A program made the position numbers and the translations under genes. Shown here one piece after another: positions 43,899 to 53,365 of a stretch of DNA of 64,000 nucleotides. The stretch lies in assembly GCF_024721155.1 (NCBI RefSeq), contig NZ_JAHVAP010000017.1:1-64000 (forward strand), in the 5' to 3' direction. This DNA is from Mucilaginibacter phenanthrenivorans (lineage in GTDB: Bacteria; Bacteroidota; Bacteroidia; Sphingobacteriales; Sphingobacteriaceae). Positions within the stretch are counted from its first letter, which is position 1. Each line of letters starts with the position of its first letter. The notes beneath the pieces are model-generated. The model searched no databases and was not told where the DNA came from. It saw nothing but the letters and a program-made list of their open reading frames with translations.

Positions 43899-45269
43899 AT
43901 GAAAAAAGTAATCATTGCATTAACCACTATTGTATTAATTGCCACCGCAGCAATTGGTATTACGCATTATTATTCCGTTAAAATCCTTTCGGCCAGCAGG
44001 GCATATACCAATTTTGAAGCGCAGTACTCCAGGGGCGAAAAGGATGCCACCCGGCATTTGTTAAACTATATCTATTCGCACGAGGAAACCGACTATCAAT
44101 ACTTCAAAAACGACATCAGCATTCCAAAGGGCGATAGTATTGCCCGCGAGGCGTTGGTCGCCGGTAAGGATATAAGAATAGCAAGGTTAGGGTTCTTAAT
44201 GGCCGGTAACCACCGCGAAGATTTACCTGAGCTGATCTGGTTTTTTCAGAAATTTAAAAACACCGCTATTTTTAAGAACGCCATTCAAACCTGGCAACAA
44301 GCCGATGTAATGGTGGCGCAGCTGAATGCGCTGGGTAACCTTGCTTACAAAAACATTAAGTCGGGCAAAAAATTCGATAGGGAGAGCCTGGTATTGCAGA
44401 TCAATATCCTGTCAGACAACCTGACCATCAAACAGCAAACCTTTTCAGCCTTGCTCGGTGCAACTTCACGCATGGTTGATCAAAAGGTTTTCGTTGCCGA
44501 CATGGTAATTTATACGGTTATATTGCTTTGCACCGTATTACTGGCAGGCATTATGCTCCGCAAGTTGCATTCGTCCAAAAAGGTGATCATGGATCAGAAC
44601 AGGGCGCTCCGGAATATGAATGAGCGCGTCAATAATTTTGTTTATACCGTGACGCACGATCTGCGGTCGCCGCTTACCTCGCTATCAGGACTGGTGTCCG
44701 TGTTAGAAAAGGAAAAGGATATAACCAAAGTGTCAACTTATACCGAAATGATGCGGGAAAGCATCCAGATCCAGGATACCTATATAAAAGATGTGCTGCA
44801 AACCATTCGCGATGGCAACAAGTTCGAAGTGTGTAACCTCGGCGAGATAGTGAACGACGTAATCAGCCAGAATAGTTTTTTCCCGGAAGGCCAAAGAGTG
44901 AAGTTTTTGAGCGACCTGGAAGTCTGGGAGCTTAAATGCAACGTTACCGACCTGAAAACTGTTTTCAACAACCTTATCTCGAATGCCGTTAAGTACGCCG
45001 ATTTCAGCAAGCCTGAGCAATGGGTGAAAGTACGGTCGTACAAAAGAAATAAATATTGCGTTATCGAGATTGAGGATAACGGCATCGGCATTAAGCCAGA
45101 GCAAAAGGGTAATATTTTTAATAAGTTCTTTAAATCGGGTCTCAACAAAAAGAGCATGGGGCTTGGGCTATATTTTGCCAAACAAGCCATTGAGGATATG
45201 AACGGCACTATAACAGTACGCTCACTTCTGGGAGGTGGTACCTCATTTATAGTTTCATTGCCGTTGTAG
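43899..45269 (+). CDS. Membrane sensor histidine kinase
   Basis: A 456-aa kinase: helix at 5-25, extracytoplasmic helical sensor domain (26-202), second helix at about 204-224, then HisKA with phospho-His in YTVTHDLRSPLTSLSG near residue 251 and HATPase_c (N box NNLISNAVKYA, G1 EDNGIGI, G2 MGLGLYFAKQA). The sensor resembles four-helix-bundle chemosensory modules but I cannot name the ligand. There is no response regulator beside it, so it is an orphan here. It follows the FtsX permease by 152 bases; a link to it is possible but unproven. Confidence 0.88.
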   Translation: MKKVIIALTTIVLIATAAIGITHYYSVKILSASRAYTNFEAQYSRGEKDATRHLLNYIYSHEETDYQYFKNDISIPKGDSIAREALVAGKDIRIARLGFLMAGNHREDLPELIWFFQKFKNTAIFKNAIQTWQQADVMVAQLNALGNLAYKNIKSGKKFDRESLVLQINILSDNLTIKQQTFSALLGATSRMVDQKVFVADMVIYTVILLCTVLLAGIMLRKLHSSKKVIMDQNRALRNMNERVNNFVYTVTHDLRSPLTSLSGLVSVLEKEKDITKVSTYTEMMRESIQIQDTYIKDVLQTIRDGNKFEVCNLGEIVNDVISQNSFFPEGQRVKFLSDLEVWELKCNVTDLKTVFNNLISNAVKYADFSKPEQWVKVRSYKRNKYCVIEIEDNGIGIKPEQKGNIFNKFFKSGLNKKSMGLGLYFAKQAIEDMNGTITVRSLLGGGTSFIVSLPL

Positions 45270-45357
45270 TCAGTATCAAGTCTTTAGTCGAAAGTCTTTA
45301 GTCAAATTAGGTCTTTTTCCGACTTAGGACTCCAGACTTCCGACTCAAGACTAAGCG
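45270..45357. repeat. AGTC-type short dispersed repeat (family B)
   Basis: Around ten imperfect copies of AGTC/GACT with core AGTCTTTAGTCGAAAGTC and the inverted AGACTTCCGACT, located between the convergent kinase and gluQ genes. Same family as 4571-4604 and 60611-60893. Confidence 0.6.
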
Positions 45358-45362
45358 TCAAT

Positions 45363-46244
45363 TTATGATTGAGACGACACCAATTCTCCTAGCTGCTCCC
45401 AATTCGTTATTGATTCATGAATGCCCAGCATGCCGGCAATCAGCATAAATATATCAGCAGGTGTTTTACCGCTTTCGCGCAGGTAGCGGACGGAGGTTGC
45501 GCCTGCGGATTTGGAAAGCTTATTACCCTCTTCGGTTAGCAAGGGATGACGATAAAATACGATCTCTGAAAATTGGGGTTTCCCTAAAAGCATTGCCAGT
45601 TCCTGTTGCGCCAGGGTTGATGGCCAAAGGTCTTCGCCTCTCACAATTAAATCTACGCCGTAAAACAGGTCATCAACTACCGAAGTTAGCTGATATGCCG
45701 GGAACCCATCCTTTTTACGCACAACAAAATTGTGCATCTCACCAGGTAGCTTCGATTTAATTATATCACCATTATAATTTTTAACCTGCAACACTGTACT
45801 CGCTTTTGTTATAAGCCGCCAGCTTGCATTTTCTGTTGATAAGGCAATATTCTTATTCATACACAAACATTCGTCTCCCGCATTTAGCTGGCTGCGCGAA
45901 CAGGTGCAGGCATAAATTTTATGCTCATCGCGTAATTGTTTAAGCGCGTGGGTATAAAGCGGAATACGGTGCAGCTGGGAATAATTGTCTTCAAAATCTT
46001 TAACATCCCGTGGTCCTTCATCCCATGGGATCTCCAAAAAATTCAGCGTATCAAAAATATCCTGTAAGTATTGTTGATTCACCCTTGCCCGGTCAAGATC
46101 GTCTATCCTAAGCAATATTTTGGAGCCATGTTTACGGGCTAGCGCAGCAGTAATAATAAACGACAACACATTGCCCACATGCAAAAAACCGCTTGGGGTA
46201 GGTGCTATGCGGGTTTTGTTGAAATGTTTGGGCTGATTGGACAT
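45363..46244 (-). CDS. gluQ: Glutamyl-Q tRNA(Asp) synthetase-like protein
   Basis: A 293-aa class I synthetase paralogue that lacks the anticodon-binding domain. HIGH-type motif HVGN is at 22-25 in RIAPTPSGFLHVGN, the KMSKS-type motif is KLSKS near 240. Zinc ligands typical of GluQ enzymes are present as C113, C115, C126 and C128. GluQ glutamylates queuosine at position 34 of tRNA(Asp) rather than charging tRNA(Glu). Length matches the family (about 290-300). It is a single gene, convergent with the kinase. Confidence 0.85.
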   Translation of the reverse strand: MSNQPKHFNKTRIAPTPSGFLHVGNVLSFIITAALARKHGSKILLRIDDLDRARVNQQYLQDIFDTLNFLEIPWDEGPRDVKDFEDNYSQLHRIPLYTHALKQLRDEHKIYACTCSRSQLNAGDECLCMNKNIALSTENASWRLITKASTVLQVKNYNGDIIKSKLPGEMHNFVVRKKDGFPAYQLTSVVDDLFYGVDLIVRGEDLWPSTLAQQELAMLLGKPQFSEIVFYRHPLLTEEGNKLSKSAGATSVRYLRESGKTPADIFMLIAGMLGIHESITNWEQLGELVSSQS

Positions 46245-46350
46245 TCAGTAAAGGAACTAAAGGGATTTGGAAATTCAAAAGAGTTTATTTTTTGAATATT
46301 TAGAGGTATTGAAACACAACCGGTGAAAGGATTAACTACACCATCCAATG

Positions 46351-46505
46351 CGCCGTAGGTGCAAAATATCGGTAGAAAAATAAATCAAAAAGCAGTTGCG
46401 CTCCATCGGTGCGCCACCCCGCAAACATACACGGCGGTGTTACGTACCTGACGGCACGCTCTTTTCCTCTATTTATTTTCTACCAATATTTGGCCCCGAT
46501 GGGGC
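46351..46505. repeat. Dispersed intergenic repeat, family A, copy 2 (inverted pair)
   Basis: Left arm CGCCGTAGGTGCAAAATATC then GGTAGAAAAA and right arm TTTTCTACCAATATT then GGCCCCGATGGGGCC face each other, so this is a long imperfect palindrome made of two family A units. The GGCCCCGATGGGGCC part is itself a hairpin. No gene is present in 46245-46565. Confidence 0.6.
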
Positions 46506-46508
46506 CAT

Positions 46509-46547
46509 AAAAAATAGCGATGGGTTTAAAACCCATCGCTATTTTTT
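46509..46547. terminator. Intrinsic terminator after the 442-aa amidohydrolase gene
   Basis: A 19-nt inverted repeat (core TAGCGATGGGT / ACCCATCGCTA) bordered by six A and six T, so it works in either direction. It stands 19 bases beyond the stop codon of the minus-strand amidohydrolase-like gene and ends that two-gene operon. Confidence 0.8.
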
Positions 46548-46565
46548 AAAAGAGGTAAAAGCGTT

Positions 46566-47894
46566 TTACAAATTTGCCTTCACGCCGTATTTCTCGGCAA
46601 ACTTGCGGTAAAGCTGTTTGTGCAGGTTATCTAAATTGATATTCCTTCCCTGTATAAATGCATTATCCACATCGATAGTGATCATATCAAGCGCATCGCC
46701 TTTGGAGATGAATAGGTTGGCATCCTTACCCACTTCAAGTGTTCCGGTGGTTTTGTCTATTCCCAGTATCTTTGCATTGTTAAGGGTAATCATTGATACC
46801 GCCTGTTCTTTGGTCAAGCCGTAGCCAGCTGCCTCACCAGCCTCAAAGGGCAGGTTACGCTGGCGCCAGAAGCCAATACCGGTTAAGCCATATAACACAC
46901 CTGCATCCTGCAGCATTTTTGGTAATTTGTAAGGCAGGTAAACATCGTCCTCATCCTTTTCAGGCAGGCGCTGTGTTTCCTTTAAAATCACCGGCACGTT
47001 GTTATCCCTCAGAGTTTCGGTTACCAGGTATGATTCGCCGCCGCCCACAATTACCACCTGGACACCCATTTTTTTACCAAAAGCTACTGCCTGCACAATT
47101 TCTTTGGCGCCATCGGCATTAACAAATAATTTTTTGGTGCCATTAAATAAACCTTTCATCGCATCAAGGCGGATGTTGGCCACTTCGGGTTTTGCAATGT
47201 CTGAATACGCTTTGGCTTCTTCAAATAACTTCTCAATTGCATCAATTGCTTTCTGCGCTTTTTCTGCCGGGCTTTCCTGCGGAACGCCCGGTGTTGGAAC
47301 ACCTCTTCTGCGCCCCTGCGCCCGGGCAACCGGCCAGGTTAAGTGGATCCCGATATCCGTTTTATACGCCGCATCCTGCCAGTTCCAGGCATCCAGCATC
47401 ACTACTGATGACTGACCGGAAATAGTTCCGCCGTTCGGTGTAGGCTGTGCCAGCAGGATCCCGTTTGAGCGCACCGTTGGAATAACCTTCGAGTCGGTGT
47501 TATACGCCACAATTGAACGAACATTTGGGTTAAGGTCGCCTGTTTCTTCATCGTCTACCGTTCCCCGTGCACCTTCCTCTATCTCGATAAGGCCGAGCGT
47601 GGTTATCGGGCAAATAAAGCCCGGATAGATCTGTTTGCCGGTAGCGTCGATAACGTCTGCGCCTGCAACGTTAGCTCCCGCGCCTTCGCCAATGGCGGTT
47701 ATTTTGCCTTTATCAAAAGCGATGTAACCGTTGTTGATTACCTGGCCATTCCCTACGTGAATGGTGCCGCCTTTTATCACTATCGGTTTTGATTGTGCTT
47801 TGGCAGGCGAAATGGTCGCCTGTCCGTATGAGAGGGTTATGCTTAGCAATAATCCTCCAAAAATTAAAAATATCTTGTTCATCTTAGTTTTCAT
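46566..47894 (-). CDS. Exported amidohydrolase-family protein lacking the HxH metal motif
   Basis: A 442-aa exported protein (signal peptide 1-25). It has the composite amidohydrolase beta-domain (IVIKGGTIHVGNGQVINNGYIAFDKGKITAIG, seen here in outline) and the C-terminal GTLEVGKDANLFI strand. The site after strand 1 reads YPGFICPITTLG where active amidohydrolases have YPGxID-H-H, so the binuclear metal site is incomplete. It is probably a catalytically altered or structural partner of the 1013-aa protein encoded 6 bases upstream, with which it forms an operon. Confidence 0.8.
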   Translation of the reverse strand: MKTKMNKIFLIFGGLLLSITLSYGQATISPAKAQSKPIVIKGGTIHVGNGQVINNGYIAFDKGKITAIGEGAGANVAGADVIDATGKQIYPGFICPITTLGLIEIEEGARGTVDDEETGDLNPNVRSIVAYNTDSKVIPTVRSNGILLAQPTPNGGTISGQSSVVMLDAWNWQDAAYKTDIGIHLTWPVARAQGRRRGVPTPGVPQESPAEKAQKAIDAIEKLFEEAKAYSDIAKPEVANIRLDAMKGLFNGTKKLFVNADGAKEIVQAVAFGKKMGVQVVIVGGGESYLVTETLRDNNVPVILKETQRLPEKDEDDVYLPYKLPKMLQDAGVLYGLTGIGFWRQRNLPFEAGEAAGYGLTKEQAVSMITLNNAKILGIDKTTGTLEVGKDANLFISKGDALDMITIDVDNAFIQGRNINLDNLHKQLYRKFAEKYGVKANL

Positions 47895-47900
47895 TAGGGA

Positions 47901-50900
47901 TTATTTGCCGTTTGAATTAGTTTGTCCAACACCATCGCCTGATACAAACTCATCGTCTTCATCAGCTTCATTATTACGCGGGCGACGACCTGCAGGCCGT
48001 TGAGTTACTGCACCCTTGTTTTTGGCCGCAATCATTTTTTGGATCAGCCTTGCTTCCTCGGTCTTCATCGCTTTTTGATTGGCAGCGTCCTTATCGATGT
48101 CCCAGTATGGAATGCCGTCTACATAAGTTTTTTCGGCGACAGCATAGATAGAAAGCGGATCGGCAGACCATAATACCAGGTCGGCATCCTTGCCTACCTT
48201 AATGCTGCCTACGCGTTTCTCAACGTGCAGCATGGTGGCCGGATTGATGGTAACCAACTTCAATGCTTCCTCTTCGCTTAGTTTGCCATAGGCTACAGAT
48301 TTACCGGCCTCCTGGTTAAGGCGGCGGGCCATTTCCTCATCATCAGAGTTAAATGCTGTTGTGATGCCTACATCGTGCATCAAAGCGCCGTTGTATGGGA
48401 TGGCCTCGATAACCTCGCTTTTATAAGCCCACCAATCGCTAAACGTTGAACCTGCAATACCGTGTGCCTTCATTTTATCGGCAACTTTGTAACCCTCTAA
48501 AATATGGGTAAAGGTGTTGATCTTGAAGCCCATCGAGTCGGCAACATGCATCAGCATGGCTATTTCAGATTGTACATAAGAGTGACAGGTGATAAAACGT
48601 TTGCCATCCAATATTTCTACTATGGCATCCAGCTCGATGTCCCGGCGTACGTTGCTGCCTTTTACAGCGCGTGCGGCTTTGTATTCCTTTGCACGGGTGA
48701 ACTCATCAATGTAAACTTCCTCAACACCCATGCGGGTTTGCGGGAAGCGAAGCGCTCCGTTCGACGGGCCATTGTTACTGCCTTTTACGTTTTCGCCAAG
48801 GGCAAATTTGATAAAGCCATCTGCACCCTCAAATTTCATTTCGTCCGGCAATACTCCCCAGCGGTGTTTGATCAGCTGGGTTTGGCCGCCTATTGAGTTG
48901 GCCGAACCATGGAGGATATGTGAGGTGGTAACGCCGCCCGCCAACTGGCGGTAAAGGTTGATATCTTCAGAATTCAGGATATCGGCTATCCGCACCTCGG
49001 CGCTTACCGACTGTGTGCCTTCATTGATGCTGCCACTTCCCGCAATGTGCGAGTGCTCGTCGACAATACCCGGCGACAGGTGCTTGCCGGTTGCATCAAT
49101 AACTTTTGCGTTACCCGCTACCAGCCCTTTGCCTATAGCCTTGATTTTTCCATTCTCAATTAGTACATCCGTATTTTTCAGGATGCCGTCCTTGTCGCTT
49201 GTCCAAACGGTGGCGTTTTTAAACAGGGTGGTTTCGGCTTTTGGCAAATCAGTATTACCGTAGGCCATAAACGGATAAACTACCGGGCCAAGAGTAACAG
49301 GTTGCTTCGGCGGCTCGGGGCGCGTACGCTCCGGCGAGGCAGGGCTGGTGTAAGCAGCCGACCATTTCATTTCCGATCCATCAGGCAGGATGCCGCTGCC
49401 GGCAAAAGTCAAGGGTGATGTTTTGGTGATATAACCGTTCAGCCTGATGTTACCGCTTGGCTTGCTTTTTAAATCGAAATAAATGCTTACCATGTCGCCG
49501 GTACGGGTAATGGTACCAGTAGCTTTAGTGCTATCCGCACCAGTGCGTTCAAGGTTAACGTTATATGAGCCTGGCGTGCCGCCGATTTTCAAAGCTACAC
49601 CTGGCAGCGCATCGCTTGAAAAGGCATAGTTCCCGCGCAGGTCGGTGACGTCCATACGGCTCACCACATACTGGCGGCCCTCAACCCAATTCTCATAAAT
49701 TATATTGTCCTTTTTAAACAAGTTGTCAGAAGTAATAATAAAGTTGGCCATTTTGCCTTTAGCAAGTGAGCCTATTTTATCTGCAACCCCCAGCATTTCG
49801 GCAGGGATAACGGTTAATGAATTTAAAGCTTGTTTTTCGCTTAAGCCATTATCAATTGCCGTACGCAGGTTTGTCCAGAAGTCGCGGGCATTTGTTAAGC
49901 CGGATGAAGTGATCGCAAATTTGATCCCCGCCTTTTCCAAAACAGCGGGGTTGGTGGGCGCAAGCTCCCAATCCTTCATTTGCTCATAGCTTACGTTACG
50001 CGCGTCAAGCGGATCTTCTACATCAAAAGCTTCCGGGAAAGTAAGCGGAATAATGAAACTGCCACCTGTTGCCTTCATGGCATCAATGCGGCGATATTCC
50101 TGCCCATCAGTTTTAAAAATGTATTGCTTGCCGAATTCTTTGCCTATTTTGTTGGCACGCAAAACGCTCAACTGATCGGTTACCTCAAAAATCTGGGGGA
50201 TATTTTGAACCCGGTTAAACTCATCAAGCGAGATGTTATATTCTTCTTTTTGATTTTTATACCATTGTGCATCGTAGTAAGTCTGGCGCAATAAAGCAAT
50301 ACTGCCCATTAATGATGATGGGTAGTTGGTTGCTGCTGTACCCTTGCTAAATGAATAGTTTGCGGCAGCCTCGCCATTAAGCATTACAAAATTGTCGCGT
50401 TCATCACCTAAAGTCACTACGGCAGATGTGCCACGGGCTATACCATCACGGATCACGGCATGAACTGCGCCAAAGCCATTCTTTTTAAAGTCCTCTGCCT
50501 TTGAAGCATCAGCATGAAATACTGCCTTTACATTCATTTCGGGTTTTATCGCTTCGTTCCAGCCGTAAGCGCCCGGCTTGGTTGAAACGGGAACAGCAGT
50601 ACGCCCAAATCCGCCTTGCGCAAACGCGGCGCGCGGCGCTTCAGGTATACCGTAGGTGGTATAAGCATCAATAAGGCCGGGGTAAATGTATTTGCCCTTC
50701 AGGTCGACGGTAACATAACCTTTAGGAATCTTAACATCAGCGCCAACAGCTTCAATTACCCTGTCTTTAACCAGTAAGATACCATTGGGAATGGTTTGAT
50801 CGGCACTTACCACAATGTTTGCATTGGTGAATGCGTACTGGCCGGGTCGGATATCCCAGGCGCCGTTTACTGGGAATGTTTGCTGTGCCCTACAGAGCAG

Positions 50901-50942
50901 AACAAACAACATAGCGCAGCCAAAAAGTAAAATTTTTTTCAT
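47901..50942 (-). CDS. Exported tandem amidohydrolase-like protein
   Basis: A 1013-aa exported protein made of two amidohydrolase-like halves. The first (about 30-435) begins YPGLIDAYTTYG, lacking HxH. The region 440-555 is a beta domain. The second half (about 575-985) has SPGIVDEHSHIAG with the HxH pair, ITCHSY, a FTHILEG histidine and the FNSDDEE aspartate, i.e. all metal ligands of an imidazolonepropionase-type site. So only the C-terminal half looks enzymatically competent. The substrate is unknown. The last 40 residues are low-complexity and charged. It is the first gene of the operon. Confidence 0.85.
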   Translation of the reverse strand: MKKILLFGCAMLFVLLCRAQQTFPVNGAWDIRPGQYAFTNANIVVSADQTIPNGILLVKDRVIEAVGADVKIPKGYVTVDLKGKYIYPGLIDAYTTYGIPEAPRAAFAQGGFGRTAVPVSTKPGAYGWNEAIKPEMNVKAVFHADASKAEDFKKNGFGAVHAVIRDGIARGTSAVVTLGDERDNFVMLNGEAAANYSFSKGTAATNYPSSLMGSIALLRQTYYDAQWYKNQKEEYNISLDEFNRVQNIPQIFEVTDQLSVLRANKIGKEFGKQYIFKTDGQEYRRIDAMKATGGSFIIPLTFPEAFDVEDPLDARNVSYEQMKDWELAPTNPAVLEKAGIKFAITSSGLTNARDFWTNLRTAIDNGLSEKQALNSLTVIPAEMLGVADKIGSLAKGKMANFIITSDNLFKKDNIIYENWVEGRQYVVSRMDVTDLRGNYAFSSDALPGVALKIGGTPGSYNVNLERTGADSTKATGTITRTGDMVSIYFDLKSKPSGNIRLNGYITKTSPLTFAGSGILPDGSEMKWSAAYTSPASPERTRPEPPKQPVTLGPVVYPFMAYGNTDLPKAETTLFKNATVWTSDKDGILKNTDVLIENGKIKAIGKGLVAGNAKVIDATGKHLSPGIVDEHSHIAGSGSINEGTQSVSAEVRIADILNSEDINLYRQLAGGVTTSHILHGSANSIGGQTQLIKHRWGVLPDEMKFEGADGFIKFALGENVKGSNNGPSNGALRFPQTRMGVEEVYIDEFTRAKEYKAARAVKGSNVRRDIELDAIVEILDGKRFITCHSYVQSEIAMLMHVADSMGFKINTFTHILEGYKVADKMKAHGIAGSTFSDWWAYKSEVIEAIPYNGALMHDVGITTAFNSDDEEMARRLNQEAGKSVAYGKLSEEEALKLVTINPATMLHVEKRVGSIKVGKDADLVLWSADPLSIYAVAEKTYVDGIPYWDIDKDAANQKAMKTEEARLIQKMIAAKNKGAVTQRPAGRRPRNNEADEDDEFVSGDGVGQTNSNGK

Positions 50943-51034
50943 TTGAATTATTTGTCAGTTAGTTGTTACTAAGATATTAAACATTACCGGATACGATAAC
51001 CAAGGGTAGCTTAATAATAACTTTGTTACAAAAA

Positions 51035-51200
51035 AGTCCGGAAGTCGGAAAGTCGGTAAAGTCCGGAGGATGATAAGCGGGATGGTGAGTTGTTTTAAAT
51101 TACGTAGAGACGCAATATTTTGCGTCTCCCACATGCAAATTCTACGCAATATCCTTTTTCGACCGTGGATGGTTCAAGACGCGAAGTATCGCGCCTCTAC
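51035..51200. repeat. Intergenic repeats: AGTC-type run and GAGACGCAA palindrome
   Basis: 51035-51069 is an AGTCCGGAAGTCGG-type run of family B. 51107-51128 is a perfect 9-bp palindrome GAGACGCAA / TTGCGTCTC with a 4-nt spacer, and the following 70 bases (TTCTACGCAAT, AAGACGCGAAGTATCGCGCC) continue related inverted pieces up to 51200. No gene lies in 50943-51224. Confidence 0.6.
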
Positions 51201-51224
51201 GAGGGGAACCGGAAAGGTTTTTAT

Positions 51225-52031
51225 TCAACCCAATCTCGATGGCGCAACCCCATAAGCCTTTTTAAAGGCGAATGAAAAATGGGAGAAATCCTTGAAGCCA
51301 ACTTCCATGTAAACGTCGGAGGTTTTCCAGCCCTTTTCCTTTATCAGGAAATAGGCGTCATTCAACCGTTTATGCTGCAGCCAGCGATTGGGCGAGGTGT
51401 GGAAGATTTTTTTAAAGTCGCGCTTAAACGTTGCAAGGCTACGACCGGTAAGATAGGCAAAGCGGTTAATATCAACATTGAATTTATAATGTTCATTCAT
51501 ATACGCTTCAAGGTCAATTTTGCCGGGCTCGGTAAAATCAAACAGCACATCCTTTAATTCAGGATTGGTTTGCAGCAATATCATTATGGCCTCCTTTACC
51601 TTTAAGGTGGTCAGCATTTTATTGACATTGCCAGAGCCATCCATATACGGCGACAGTGAATCTACAAAACTCCTGAACAAATTGTTGGGTTGTAAAAGCA
51701 CGGCACTTTCGCCGGTATAAGGTTGCCCCATGTGCAGATTCAACTCTTCACTTACGCTGCGCAAAGTATCCTTATCCATAACCACGGAGATGGTTTTAAA
51801 TTCGCCTCCTTTAGGGGGATGCTTGGCGAATTTGGCAAGCTGATTTTTTCGAATGAAGCGGAAATCGCCTTCGTTAAACAGGTAGTTCTTTCCGTTTACA
51901 TAAATCTCCGAGCTGCCCGACAGGATATAGCCAAACACATTTTCCGGTATAAACTGCTCGCCTTCCCTGCTGGTTGCGGAATAACAGGTATAGAGTATTT
52001 TGGGTGATGTTTTTTCTTCAGCTTTGGGCAT
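51225..52031 (-). CDS. AraC family transcriptional regulator
   Basis: A 268-aa regulator. The N-terminal 160 residues are a cupin-like ligand domain (VFGYILSGSSEIYVNGKNYLFNEGDFRFIRKNQLAKF); the C-terminal 100 residues hold two HTH motifs (INRFAYLTGRSLATFKRDFKK and KTSDVYMEVGFKDFSHFSFAFKKAYGVAPS in outline). The frame is open to 52196, but that extension consists of the palindromic repeat; ATG 52031 starts a normal protein. It lies downstream of an SDR gene in the same direction and may regulate it. Confidence 0.88.
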   Translation of the reverse strand: MPKAEEKTSPKILYTCYSATSREGEQFIPENVFGYILSGSSEIYVNGKNYLFNEGDFRFIRKNQLAKFAKHPPKGGEFKTISVVMDKDTLRSVSEELNLHMGQPYTGESAVLLQPNNLFRSFVDSLSPYMDGSGNVNKMLTTLKVKEAIMILLQTNPELKDVLFDFTEPGKIDLEAYMNEHYKFNVDINRFAYLTGRSLATFKRDFKKIFHTSPNRWLQHKRLNDAYFLIKEKGWKTSDVYMEVGFKDFSHFSFAFKKAYGVAPSRLG

Positions 52032-52057
52032 ATAGGTCAAATTTAAGAATTTATGCG

Positions 52058-52178
52058 CGGATGTGCGGATATGCAAATGTGCGGATGAAAAACGCTTATC
52101 TGTGTTTATCGAGTGGGTTACATTGACGTTAACGCTTGGTGCAGAAACCCACCGCCGATTTACATATCCGCACATCCG
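52058..52178. repeat. 121-bp palindromic element upstream of the AraC gene
   Basis: A perfect 16-bp inverted repeat, CGGATGTGCGGATATG at 52058-52073 and its complement at 52163-52178, encloses a second one, GTGGGTT/AACCCAC (52113-52119 and 52146-52152). Extra copies of TGTGCGGAT lie just inside and outside. It fills the gap between the SDR stop and the AraC start, so the AraC transcript probably carries it as a folded leader. Confidence 0.65.
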
Positions 52179-52200
52179 CACATCAGAAATCCGCACATCA

Positions 52201-53082
52201 CTACCTGATATTCAAAATCGCCTTTCCGGCCTCTGTTTCCAGGAAATTTTCAGACTCGTCGTGGTCCGTCGAAAGGCTCACGGGCAGCCATTTTTCAAGT
52301 TCGGCGCGGCGGGCCTCATCGGCCAGCTTTAACATCCCTATTGCCTCACTGCCCAATACCAAATGTACGGGAGGCTCGGGGCTGTTAACAAGCTCAATCA
52401 TCGCCTTTGCAGCCTTGTCCGGATCGCCCATCGGCACAAATTTGCCGCTCGCAAAAAAGTCGGCGCGCATGCCCACACTTTGTTCGTAGCCCTCTATTGT
52501 GGGTGCGTAACTCATGGATGCACCGGCCCAATCGGTACGAAAACCGCCCGGCTCAACGCTGGTAACAAATATACCCAATGGCGCTACTTCCTTTGCTAAT
52601 GCCTCGGTAAAGCCACCTAAGCCAAACTTAGCAGCCTGATACATACTTAAGCCGGCATTACCTACCCTGCCGCCAACAGAACTGATCTGCAAAATTCGGC
52701 CCGAACGTTGTTTACGCATATGTGGCAATACCGCACGGGTAATTTCAATTGGGGCATACAAATTTGTTTCCAGCTGACTGCGCACCTGCTCATCGGTGAA
52801 CGCCTCGGCGGCACCAATAATTCCAAAGCCAGCATTGTTCACCAACACATCAATTTTGCCGAAATGTGCTACGGCATCCGCAACTGCATCATAAACCTCA
52901 TCATGATTGGTTACATCAAGTTTTATGGGATGGATCTGACCCGGGTATCTTTCAACCAGGTCGATTAATGTATTTATGTCCCTTGCTGTTGCCACAACTT
53001 TATCGCCGCTTGCAAGCACTGCTTCTGTAAGGCTGCGCCCAAGTCCGCGGGAACTGCCTGTTATAAACCAAATTTTTGTCAT
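52201..53082 (-). CDS. Short-chain dehydrogenase/reductase (SDR) family oxidoreductase
   Basis: A 293-aa NAD(P)-dependent oxidoreductase of the classical SDR type: cofactor motif TGSSRGLG near residues 8-15, D at DVTNHDE, NNAGFG, catalytic S-Y-K triad as ISSVGGRVG then YQAAKFG. The substrate is unknown; close relatives are annotated only as SDR oxidoreductases. The frame is open upstream to 53124 but ATG 53082 begins the first Rossmann strand (MTKIWFITGSS). A TACCTTTG -7 box at 53111-53104 on the minus strand gives a leader of about 15 nt. Confidence 0.9.
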   Translation of the reverse strand: MTKIWFITGSSRGLGRSLTEAVLASGDKVVATARDINTLIDLVERYPGQIHPIKLDVTNHDEVYDAVADAVAHFGKIDVLVNNAGFGIIGAAEAFTDEQVRSQLETNLYAPIEITRAVLPHMRKQRSGRILQISSVGGRVGNAGLSMYQAAKFGLGGFTEALAKEVAPLGIFVTSVEPGGFRTDWAGASMSYAPTIEGYEQSVGMRADFFASGKFVPMGDPDKAAKAMIELVNSPEPPVHLVLGSEAIGMLKLADEARRAELEKWLPVSLSTDHDESENFLETEAGKAILNIR

Positions 53083-53103
53083 TGCTTTAAATTTTTGTTT
53101 ATA

Positions 53104-53111
53104 CAAAGGTA
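53104..53111 (-). promoter_or_regulatory. -7 box of the SDR gene
   Basis: TACCTTTG on the minus strand, a perfect TAnnTTTG match, ending 21 bases before the ATG at 53082. No TTG was found at the right -33 distance. Confidence 0.4.
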
Positions 53112-53365
53112 ACCCGGCAAGCACCGGACTGTTTTGTTAGGAAGCTCAATCTATTTTGTTGGAAAGCTCAAATCGGGGCTAAATTTCGCGGACTTATATC
53201 ATAGAGAGACCGGTGCGCTTACAAAAAGACCTTAAATGAAAAATTTATGAAATTTTAATTGCCTTTTTGTTGAAATATCCAAATTTTAACACAATATTGC
53301 CTTTATCTTCATATGTAAATATCTGATATTTACTTTACCAAAATAAACCGGCGAGGGAGCGTTAT

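Noticed and set aside
51225..52196. Long form of the AraC regulator starting at 52196
   Set aside because: The extra 55 codons are translated palindromic repeat; ATG 52031 gives the normal family N-terminus.
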